Of a stretch of 64,000 bases of DNA, positions 51,160-63,100 are shown piece after piece (the first letter of the stretch is position 1; every line of letters begins with the position of its first letter). The translations under genes were made by a program, and so were the position numbers. Source of the stretch: Phoronis australis (taxonomy: Eukaryota > Phoronida > Phoronidae); the NCBI GenBank assembly GCA_002633005.1, contig NMRA01000110.1, positions 333,850-397,849 of the forward strand, in the 5' to 3' direction. The notes beneath the pieces were generated by a model. That model made no database searches and was not told the origin of the DNA. It saw only the letters and a list, made by a program, of their open reading frames with translations.

Positions 51160-54100
51160 CTGAAAACGTGTCACAAAATGTCAGCTCAAGTCTAGTGAAA
51201 TTTCAATAATTCCAGTCTTAAAAATGCATGCAATAATCAGTGTGCTGTCATGGCAACGTTAAAGGCTTCCACAAAGTTATTTGATCCTATCTCTGTAAAG
51301 TGAAATTGTAGTGAACTGTTCTGAATGTTATATTTAATAACTGGCAATAATAACATATCAGTCAGTGAAACAGTGACACTTTCAAAACATGTTTAAGGCA
51401 GAAATATATCCCCAAAAAGATATTTACAACAATTTGTCATGTAAAGAATAACCAGCTACAGAACAAGCCAAAAGACAAAATGACCCAGAATTCCCTGTCA
51501 TGACATCTGGGCAGAAGTCAAATTCATCGTGGCAGTAGTCGTCCCTCATGACTGAGAATGAAGGGGAACTGACAGTAAAGTAATTACATTGCTGTAAGCG
51601 TCCAGAGGTTTTCAAAATTTTGTGTGATGGCTGAATATCTCTTACAAACTTCTCTCTACCACATATAATTGTATTGAAATCGCTTGTTACTGCCCATCTC
51701 AGCCGCTGGATAATTTACTTATAATTAATGTAGTCCTTGCAATATTCCAGGCCCAGTCCTGCCTAATAATCCTGTTCACCGCTTTACGTAAACCTTGGCA
51801 TGCATCACGTCTTACAGGTTTAAGTAATGTTGAACGTAAAAAGATTGGAAATGGCAAATCTAAGAAAATGAGTATTATATTAATATTGTGCAACTCAAAC
51901 ACAGTGTTTGGCCGTTTTAATAATAATCCAGTTTGATCAAAATGTTACTTAGAAACATGTCAGTCCAGGTGGTCATTCACAAATAGATATTTAAAACCAT
52001 CACCAGGCTTTACTTGTTTACAACATAAAACAAAAAAGTAACTTACTTAAATTCAATCGTGCCACTTTTGTCCGCATCTATTTCTTCCAACAAGATGTCC
52101 AGCTGTGACTGAAATCACATTATGAAACAATTACCACTGGCACTAAGTACATATGCTTGGAGCAGAGTTTTGTGCAAGTTCTTTTCTTCTCATTATCCCA
52201 GTCTCGCAAAACATTATACTTAGTAGCGGTAAAATCTGTGCATAATGATTACAGGAAGCTTTTACAGCTCTGAAAATGAACAACTTTATTTCTACATCCT
52301 TTTCAATAATTGCTTCCGTAACAAGACAACAATTAAGAATTTGGGAGTTTGAGTAAGACGTGTAGATTATGAAGGAGACAGTTTCACACATGATAAATGT
52401 CAAGCCATTCTTTGTCAATATTCATTCCATTAATGTCATAATAGGTCATAATGGCATCGCGCAGGAAGTAATACCGACAGGTCTACTTACACTGGTCAGT
52501 CACAGCCCACAGTAAGCTACATGAACAGGTCTACTTACACTGGTCAGTCGCAGCCCACAGTCCTTAAGACCGTACTTCATTTCAACCAGAGTCACATCTC
52601 CACTTTTATCTTTGTCCAGTTGGTTGAACAGGTCCTCAAGGGAGTTACAATTCTCCATGATGAACTTGTCAAATAACAGCATGATACTGTTGTTGAACTG
52701 GAATAAGGTCAGAGGTCAGAGAATAAGGACAAAACAACATATTGTTGAACTAAAATGAGGTCAGAGGTGAATGACAAACCAACATCACAATACTGTACTA
52801 GACTAAAATTAGTTCAAACATCTTAACATTTTTAGTGTAGAAAACATAATTAAGCTCGGAAGGCGCCGAAAGTACTATATATGGCGAATTGCTAAAACTC
52901 AGTGAGGCTATTATAGCACAAAATAATTGTGAGATAATGTTACAGACTTTAGGGACTACATTGTGGACACACTGTTATCAATGATTGAGTCAACTAGTCC
53001 ATAAAAAAGTGAAAAAGTGAAAACAAGCGTCTTATCTCAATGTGTATGGCTGAACAAAGACCGTCAGTTTACACAAGAATTTTGACTGTCCCGAGTAGAT
53101 AAGCTGGCAGCTCATGAAAAAAAATACGTTATGATTCCATTAAGATTAGGTTAAGAAATGAGTGATGATACAACTTATCTGATAGAGTTCTGAATAGATT
53201 AGTACAACTGTCCTTTCAGCATATATCAAACAACACAGCATCTCTTTACAACCAAGATGGCTAATGTCACACACTTACGTTGGCTCGGCCGTAACCACCG
53301 ACCTCCCCGTGAAGGACCAGTAAATTATCTCGCATCTGACCCAATTCTTTGAGTTTATGATGGGCATTCTCCGTTAGCACAATATCCTAGAAGAGATATG
53401 ACAACATGAAAAGCACAGTTTGCCTTAATTAGCCAGTGAATAATCATATTTGCATCAGAAGTCCTTACTTCCTGTGTACAATATAACTTAACATAATGCG
53501 CCATTACAAACTGTTATACAGAGATAGTGAAACTGTAAACTAAGTAATTTTAACCAAAGCAACTTGAGTACTGTTGACTTGAGACAGGACGAATGATATA
53601 CTTTTTAGTAGCACACGTCTTCCGTCAAAAACCAAGCTTGGATTTCTTCTACAGTTGCAGTATTGGTCTCGCGTAACATGTCTGTGAAGAAAGCTGATGT
53701 TTATAACACTGGAGAAATGGTAACACATCCTGCATATTACAATTTAGGCTTTGACTAATTGTTTACCAAGATTTTGTGCGTAAAAGTCATATTTTTGAAA
53801 CTGAAAAGTCATTTAATGTCTTGAACACAGTAACGTAATCGTGCTGTGACATCAGTCTCCACACCAAGATTCAGTGGTTCACCAGCTCCCCCTGTGGGTG
53901 ACCTACCTCCATACCTAACATTGACATGTTAGGATGAGTTGTTACTGCCTTGACTACAGCCTCTACTCCTTGCTCTTCCATTGGATTCATGTTTAGCTGG
54001 AAAACAGAAGAACTGATTCACAACACAGTGAATACGGAAATCAACAATTTTTCACCTTATCATAAAATCGAATGATGCGTTTTTCCCAGTGATCATAGCA

Positions 54101-57100
54101 TACATTGGAACTGTCAAAGTAATTTCACCAGCCAAAACAGATCACAATGTCACACATAATTGATAAATGTTTACAACAGCTGAAACAAAACACGTAAAGC
54201 CTGATGAATAATTCTAAGTTAAATTTTGATTACGCATTCAAACATCTACGGGGGGTTTTCAAAAGAGCGTCAATCAAGTAGCGTATGACTTCTGTTGCAG
54301 TATCTAAGCAGACGACAAACTAAAACCACGACTGAACAAGGGAGGGCGTTGCAAGCAGTCATACAAGGCTCCAAAAGAATGCCACCATTTGCTTCTGAAA
54401 GACCCCCAACGGGCTTTCGTTAGACATGCGGTTACCAGGATGGAATGGAGTGTGAATCAATGTAAGATCACTCCACCCTGTATTGCACAGTGTTAACTAC
54501 TTTGTGAATGAATAGTTATCTGCCCCCAGGTCACTAAAGCCTGCGCCCGTACTGTACACCCTGTATACTGACTGCTGCCAATACTATATAAATGTTCAGA
54601 TACACTTCTTCAGAGTGAGACGAGTCTAGATGACACCATTAAGTTTCACAGCATGGGAATGTGTAAATGGACACTGACCAATACAGACAAAATAAAATGG
54701 AACATAGTCTACGATGTGTTGGTACATTGTATTCATTCATGCCATGCAACTTGTTTTATTTAATTTAACTTATGGGCCGCTAAAGTGACACTTAAGTCCA
54801 CAAAATGACTCACTTCAAGACTGAATCGCCGAAGGCGATCAGAAGACAGTAACTGGAGTTGCTCTTTTTAAATGCGGATGAACTGCCCAAAGTCCAACCT
54901 GTGTAGCAAATCTGCCTAATGTCCAACCTGTGTAGCAAATCTGCCTAATGTCCAACCTGTGTAGCAAATCTGCCTAATGTCCAACCTGTGTAGCAAATCT
55001 GCCTAATGTCCAACCTGTGTAGCAAATCTGCCTAATGTCCAACCTGTGTAGCAAATCTGCCTAATGTCCAACCTGTGTAGCAAATCTGCCTAATGTCCAA
55101 CCTGTGTAGCAAATCTGCCTAATGTCCAACCTGTGTAGCAAATCTGCCTAATGTCCAACCTGTGTAGCAAATCTGCCTAATGTCCAACCTGTGTAGCAAA
55201 TCTGCCTAATGTCCAACCTGTGTAGCAAATCTGCCTAATGTCCAACCTGTGTAGCAAATCTGCCTAATGTCCAACCTGTGTAGCAAATCTGCCTAATGTC
55301 CAACCTGTGTAGCAAATCTGCCTAATGTCCAACCTGTGTAGCAAATCTGCCTAATGTCCAACCTGTGTAGCAAATCTGCCTAATGTCCAACCTGTGTAGC
55401 AAATCTGCCTAATGTCCAACCTGTGTAGCAAATCTGCCTAATGTCCAACCTGTGTAGCAAATCTGCCTAATGTCCAACCTGTGTAGCAAATCTGCCTAAT
55501 GTCCAACCTGTGTAGCAAATCTGCCTAATGTCCAACCTGTGTAGCAAATCTGCCTAATGTCCAACCTGTGTAGCAAATCTGCCTAATGTCCAACCTGTGT
55601 AGCAAATCTGCCTAATGTCCAACCTGTGTAGCAAATCTGCCTAATGTCCAACCTGTGTAGCAAATCTGCCTAATGTCCAACCTGTGTAGCAAATCTGCCT
55701 AATGTCCAACCTGTGTAGCAAATCTGCCTAATGTCCAACCTGTGTAGCAAATCTGCCTAATGTCCAACCTGTGTAGCAAATCTGCCTAATGTCCAACCTG
55801 TGTAGCAAATCTGCCTAATGTCCAACCTGTGTAGCAAATCTGCCTAATGTCCAACCTGTGTAGCAAATCTGCCTAATGTCCAACCTGTGTAGCAAATCTG
55901 CCTAATGTCCAACNTTGCATCAGAAGTTCTTACTTCCTGTGTACAATATAACTTAACATTATGTGTCATTACAAACTGTTATACAGAGATAGTGAAACTG
56001 TAAACAAAGTAATTTTAACCAAAGCAACTTGAGTACTGTTGACTTGAGACTGGACGAATGATATGCTTTTTAGTAGCACACGTCTTCCGGCAAAACCAAG
56101 TTTGGATTTCTGCTACAGTTGCAGTACTGGTCTCGCGTAACATGTCTGTGAAGAAAGCTGATATTTATAACACTGGAGGAGAATTCACAGCAACGTAACG
56201 TGAGAAATGGTAACGCATCCTGCATATTACAATTTAGGCTTTGACTAATTTTTTACCAAGATTTTGTGCATAAAAGTCATATTTTTGAAACTGAAAAAAG
56301 TCAGTCAATGTCTTGAACACGGTAACGAAATCGTGCTGTGACATCAGTCTCCACACCAAGATTCAGCGCATCACCAGCTCCCCCTGTGGGTGACCTACCT
56401 CCATACCTAACATTGACATGTTAGGATGAGTTGTTACTGCCTTGACTACAGCCTCAACACCTTGCTCTTCCATTGGATTCATGTTTAGCTGGAAAACAGA
56501 AGAACTGATTCACAACACACTGAATACGGAAATCAACAATTTTTCACCTTATCATAAAATCGAATGATGCGTTTTTCCCAGTGATCATAGCAAACATTGG
56601 AACTGTCAGAGTAATTTCACTAGCCAAAACGGATCACAATGTCAGACACAATTGATAAATGTTTACAACAGCTGAAACAAAACACGTAAAGCCTGATGGA
56701 TAATTCTAAGTTAAATTTTGATTACGCATTCAAACATCTACGGGGGGTTTTCAAAAGAGCGCCAATCAAGTAGCGTATGACTTCTGTTGCAGTATCTAAA
56801 GCAAACGACAAACTAAAACCACGACTGAACAAGGGAGGGCGTAGCGAGCAGTCATACAAGGCTCCAAAAGAATGCCACCATTTGCTTCTGAAAGACCCCC
56901 AACGGGCTTTCGTTAGACACGCGGTTACCAGGATGGAATGGAGGTTAGACATGCGGTTACCAAGATGGAATGGAGTGTGAATCAATGTAAGATCACTCCA
57001 CCCTACTTTGCACAGTGTTAACTACTTCGTGTATGAATAGTTATCTGCCCTCAGGTCACTAAAGCCTGCGCCCGTACCGTACACCCTGTATACTGACTGC

Positions 57101-60100
57101 TGCCAATACTATATAACTGTTCAGATACATTTCTTCAGCGTGAGACGAGTCTATATAACACCATTAAGTTTCACAGCATGTGAATGTGTAAATGGACACT
57201 GACCTATATAGACAAAATAAAATGGAACATAGTCTATGATGTGTTGATACATTGTATTCATTCATGCCATGCGAATGTGTAAATGGACACTGACCTATAT
57301 AGACAAAATAAAATGGAACATAGTCTATGATGTGTTGATACATTGTATTCATTCATGCCATGCAACTTGTTTTATTTAACTTAACTTACGGGCCGCTAAA
57401 GTGACACTTAAGTCCACAAAATGACTCACTTCAAGACTGAATCGCCCAAGGCGATCACAAGACAGTTAGTGGAGTTGTTCTTTTTAAATGTGGATGAACT
57501 GCCCACAGTCCAACCTATGCAGCAAATCCACCTAATGTCCCTTATAACCATATATGGTAGCAGCACAAGTGTAGAATAAACAAGCACCCCTCCATACATG
57601 AGACTGACACCCCTACATCAATGAGACTGAAACCCCTNNNNNNNNNNNNNNNNNNNNNNNNNNNNNNNNNNNNNNNNNNNNNNNNNNNNNNNNNNNNNNN
57701 NNNNNNNNNNNNNNNNNNNNNNNNNNNNNNNNNNNNNNNAGCAAATCTGCCTAATGTCCAACCTGTGTAGCAAATCTGCCTAATGTCCAACCTGTGTAGC
57801 AAATCTGCCTAATGTCCAACCTGTGTAGCAAATCTGCCAAATGTCCCTTGTAACCATATATGGTAGCAGCACAAGTGTAGAATAAACAAGCACCCCTACA
57901 TCAATGAGACTGACACCCCTACATGCATGAGACTGACACCCCTACATCAATGAGACTGACACCCCTACAGACATGAGACTGACACCTGAGCAGCACAGAC
58001 CCAACACTTACCATTAAGGTTTCAATTCCTGTGTTTTTCTTTAATCCAGCCGCAAAGCACAAGGCTGCTTCTACGTTAATCCTGTTATTACTGTAATAGG
58101 CAATATAGAAAGTGATATGTTATTACTGTAAGAGGCAATATAGAAAGAGATATGTTATTACTGTAAGAGGCAATATAGAAAGAGATATGTTATTACTGTA
58201 CGAGGCAATATAGAAAGTGATATCCTGTTATTAGTGTGAGAAGCAACATATTAAGCGATATTTTTAACCATGTTTAACGCAGGTAAAAACAACAGACTTG
58301 ACAAATAAATTTCACCTCACAGAAGTCAGAAGCACTAAATTCGAAATTTGTCATTTTCTGTTTCACAAACTCAACATAAGGTGCCTACTGGTCTGTACCT
58401 GAATATATCATGGTTCATGGCATATCAGTTTACACTACAGGTTTGCACCCGGTGACCCCTATATTCCTGCTACAAAAGTTTAATTTCGAGTAAAAACATC
58501 AGACTCCCAAGTTTTTGATCACTTAACTCACAAAGTTCTGCACTGCAACTGCTCTAAGTGTGTACACTTGACCCTTCCAAGTCAAAGTTTCGCATTCAAC
58601 AAATAGACTATTAGATTCAGCTTATGCAAATTATATTGTATTTATCATACTGATGCAAGTGATGTTGTATTCAGCATGCAAGTACTTATACAAGTTAAAT
58701 TGTATTTATCGTACTCATGCAAGTTATATTGTATCTAGCACACTTATACAAGTTATATTGTACTAAGCGTACTTATACAAGTTATATTTAGCATACTTAT
58801 TCGGAGACCCCACAGACAAAGATTCTCAAAAAATTAACAAAGGAGCAAACAACACTGTCCCATGTTGACTGACTTGACCTTTATTTCCAAATTGTTTTTG
58901 AAACAATCAGTAACTGAGCTCACCTAATGTCTATCACACGCAGCCTTGTATTGACAGGTAGCACTTTCATAAACGCCTGACAGCCAAGTAATGAGAATCC
59001 ATTCCAGGCTAGGTCTATACACTCACATACATTGTTGGTCTGAAAGGAGTGTGAACATGGTAAACTATCTTTGTAATGATCTTGATAAAAACAAAGATAT
59101 CGCATTATGATGGCATGTTTGTGCCTGACAACATATAGATCATGTGATATACTGAAATGTTCTGGAATTAAGACGTATCTCTGCCAATTTGCTGGCAAGT
59201 TAAGTCTACCACAGACAGAGAGCTGAGAGCAGGTTGCATCAAGTGACCAGAGCACATAGGTTGATGTGGTTTACTAGCATAGTCAGGTGAATTAATGCTC
59301 TGTGACTTGAAAACTTACGTTTTCTCAGTAATCAACATAAATGTAGTACACTTAGTTACAATGAGCGACGAACACAGATTTGTTGTTGTCAGGTGATACA
59401 ATCGTGAATTTTCAATGGCTGTTGAACAGAACACACTAAGCACTTGTCTCACCTTGTCCACATACAGAACACACTAAGTACTTGTCTCACCTTGTCTACA
59501 TACAGAACACACTAAGCACTTGTCTCACCTTGTCCACATACAGAACACACTAAGCACTTGTCTCACCTTGTCCACATACAGAACACACTAAGTACTTGTC
59601 TCACCTTGTCTACATACAGAACACACTAAGCACTTGTCTCACCTTGTCTACATACAGAACACACTAAGCACTTGTCTCACCTTGTCCACATACAGAACAC
59701 ACTAAGCACTTGTCTCACCTTGTCCACATACAGAACACACTAAGCACTTGTCTCACCTTGTCCACATACAGAACACACTAAGCACTTGTCTCACCTTGTC
59801 CACGTACAGAACACACTAAGCACTTGTCTCACCTTGTCCACGTACAGAACACACTAAGCACTTGTCTCACCTTGTCCACGTACTCTTAAGAATTTTGACG
59901 AAATTCAACAGGTGAGACATTCGCCTTACCGCCTCACGAGCAAAAAATCCTCATTTTGGCTCGTACATGAGTTATGAGCCGAACTCAGGTACACTAGAGG
60001 TGCTTATTAGCACTATGCCCTTCTACACAAGCGCTAATGTAAACGTAGAGTGGAATCTCAAAAGCTTGATAAATATAGGCCAAGCTTGATAAGTATAGGC

Positions 60101-63100
60101 CAAGCTTGATAAGTATAGGCCAAGCTTGATAAGTATAGGCCAAGCTTGATAGGCCAAGCTTGATAAATATAGGCCAAGCTTGATAAGTATAGACCAAGCT
60201 TGATAAGTATAGACCAAGCTTGATAAATATAGCCCAAGCTTGATAAAGATAGGCCAACCATGAATATTCTCCAAGCTTAAACGTGTTTGCAATTACATGG
60301 ACACATAGGTGCCCATGATTGAAGCTTGAAAAAACATTCATTGGAAAAACATTTCTGAATGGGCTTACAAGCTTAATTAATGCACGCATATACTAGCTGT
60401 AAGCTCAAAATAAGTTTCAATTTCAGAGACTTTCAATTCATTTAGATTCAAGGAGTATACTTTTTCAGTTTGTAATTCTAGAGTTTTAAACAAGTAATAA
60501 CAATTTCACTCTGGTAGGGGGCATTACTTTAGTTAAGGAATTGTTAGCATAATTCTTATGGCTGAAGTAGTCATCTCTATGGTATTTAAATAGTTTCTGT
60601 CCACAACATCATGACTGTCCACAGCATCGTGACTGTCCACAACATCATGACTGTCCACAACATCATGACTGTCATGATCAACTCACCTTGAACGCATTAG
60701 CCACAGCCACAGCACCTTTTTCACGAATTCCATTCCAGCTGAGATCAATATCAGTAAGTGAGATATTCACAGCCTAAAACCAGAACGCAACAATCAGAAT
60801 CAAATATTTCTCTATGACAGACTCTCATTACAAACAGTCTTTTTGAACAACTCAGTAAATCACATGACCATTAGAGAATTTGTTCTTGAAGACTTTCAGT
60901 ACCTGACACTGGACACATTCTAAAGCCCAATGCAGTATCATCTTTGAAAAGCATGTTTCATGTTTTGTGGTGGAGCCATTTGTCTTGGTTGTCCAATAGA
61001 GGGAGCTAGTGTCCCTAATGTATGTCATGCATGATACAACCAAGAACTGGATGGAGTTTATTGCTTGCTTTAACGGGAGGATTCACAACTGGTAACCTGA
61101 TTTATTTAACTCTTTGAAGTATGTGATTTGAGCTCAACATAATCAATAGTGCAAGAACTCACCAGGCCTGCACCTATATACATTCCGCCCAATTCACCAA
61201 TCTCATTGTAACTCAAATCTAATGAGTTCAATGATTGGTTGTTCTTTAAAGCTTCACCAAACCTTTTGGCGTCTCCGTCATTTAAATGATTGCCTGAAAC
61301 AGAAACAGTAAAACAATTATTGAGATTATGTTGAAAATCAATTAAAAGTTTTCGGAAAGCTATTGGTAATTCTGGCATTACATACATTATTCAAAGTAGC
61401 ACTTGTTTATGTGACAAGATACAATAAAGGAGACAATTACAGTGTTGAAACACGCATTATTGATTTAAATGAACACATTGATCAAATGAACACAGTGATC
61501 AAACGCTGTATTTCATGACTAGTTTATCTTACTCCTCAAATACACACACACTGGATTCAAGCCATAAAAAGAAAAACTTTAACTCCATGCAGCATTCAGT
61601 TCAACAAGTAATGTTGTGTAAGACCCTAGAAAAATGACCAAATTTGGCAAACTTTGCAACATCACATTTTAGACATGGCCGGCTGGATTCATACGACACT
61701 TCCAGGTACTATGCTTTATGCACATTTCAAAAAGAAATTAATTGCATTTGAAATGTTCTTTTGCATGAGTAGCCATTACAAATAGGACTTTTGCAGAAAA
61801 TTTTAAAGTTGCATGAATCAAACAAAAAACGATATTTCCGAAAATTGACAGCATTTTAAAGCTTTCATCTTGAACATAATAAATTACAAAATTGACGTGT
61901 TTTTTATATCCTTGGTTTGTTATCCATCTTCCATTCCTAAAGTTTAATAAAAAAGACATGGTCATGTGACCCAATTGGCCAAAAGTCAAAAATCAAATTC
62001 TAAATGCTTTCCACATTCAGAAAATACAAACTTTTACGGAGTTAAAATCTATAGCTTTGTACACATATAACTAAATACACAGACCTGCCAATAAGGTCCA
62101 ACATCAACCTTACACAAAGATAAAATAAACCTCTACAGTTTAAACATCAAAAGACATAACTCCTAAAAATTACTCAACCTGGTGAACACGATTACAGAAC
62201 ATGTTGATCACTTAAAGCCATGCATCACCCAAATGAATGCTCAGGTGATTTAACAATTACTTCAGACTTAATCCGACATGAAGAGTACCCCTACCCCTTA
62301 ATATCAGCGTCCTGAGAGTCGTGTTTGAGTCCAACATATCACATATGGCGTGGGCACCGCGGGAACGGATGGAGTTGTCGGATAAATTCTGAAAAATTAC
62401 ACTTGCTTATGAAGAAACTCATAAAGGTTGCAAACAAAATTGCTTTTGGAAATCTGGTTGATACTGACCATAAAACAACAAGAAATAGAAGAAAAATGCA
62501 AAGCGTTGAAATGCGCCATGGACTACACTGCAGCCACTGGGTGGTGCTAAATACAATGATTTGTTGCTGCATGGAATATACTCGTCAAATTTCACAAATA
62601 TCGCGTAGGGAGTTTCGGAGATACATATTCTGTAAATAGAAACACAAGCGAAAGTGCCACAAGGGGCACAAAGTTCTTGGATCGATACGAACATCAATGT
62701 CAGTCGTGCTGTTGTCAGTAGGAAGACCTTTGCAATATTCTTAAACTCCTTTTGCTTAGTTAAGTGGATAAAAAGGTTGACGCAACAAACAGACTAAAAA
62801 CAACTTCTAGGTGGCGCAAACTAAGTCTGTTCCATGCAAAAAAGGTGCAGTCACCTTCCCAGTAGAAACTTATTTGTGTAAAAATTAATGAAATTTTGCC
62901 AAGGAACACATATCATATAAGTGGAAGTCATCGTAAAAAATGAAAGCTGTGATTAAAAGGCACTGCTGTAGTCAAATGAAAGTTGCCACTAGATGGCACT
63001 GCTGTAGTCAGATGTGCCAAAAAGTGGTCAATATAAAAAATGGCACTACAGAACAGAGCTGCAGTCAAATGAGTTCTTAATTCGTTGTCTATGTTGTCAG

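Larger units (their letters stand above)
53450..57535. repeat. Large direct duplication containing one LRR exon, with satellite between
   Basis: Copy A (53,450 to about 54,910) and copy B (55,915-57,535) are collinear and differ by scattered substitutions and small indels, by eye a few percent. Copy B has an extra ~30-bp repeat near 56,945 and an internal ~92-bp duplication at 57,175-57,360. Copy B begins immediately after a single N at 55,914, so an assembly or haplotype join is possible. Confidence 0.88.

Noticed and set aside
54892-55913. CRISPR-like array of 29-bp direct repeats
   Set aside because: The units are contiguous with no unique spacers, and the locus is an intron of an animal gene; it is a minisatellite.
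57164-57352. 62-codon - strand frame with internally repeated peptide
   Set aside because: It is generated by the ~92-bp internal duplication within copy B; no protein family.
57542-57802. 86-codon - strand frame crossing the assembly gap
   Set aside because: It reads through Ns and satellite units, so it has no support.
59994-60389. Three overlapping - strand frames up to 131 codons
   Set aside because: They are translations of the 20-bp tandem repeat AAGCTTGATAAGTATAGGCC. Its unit length is not a multiple of three, so several frames stay open.
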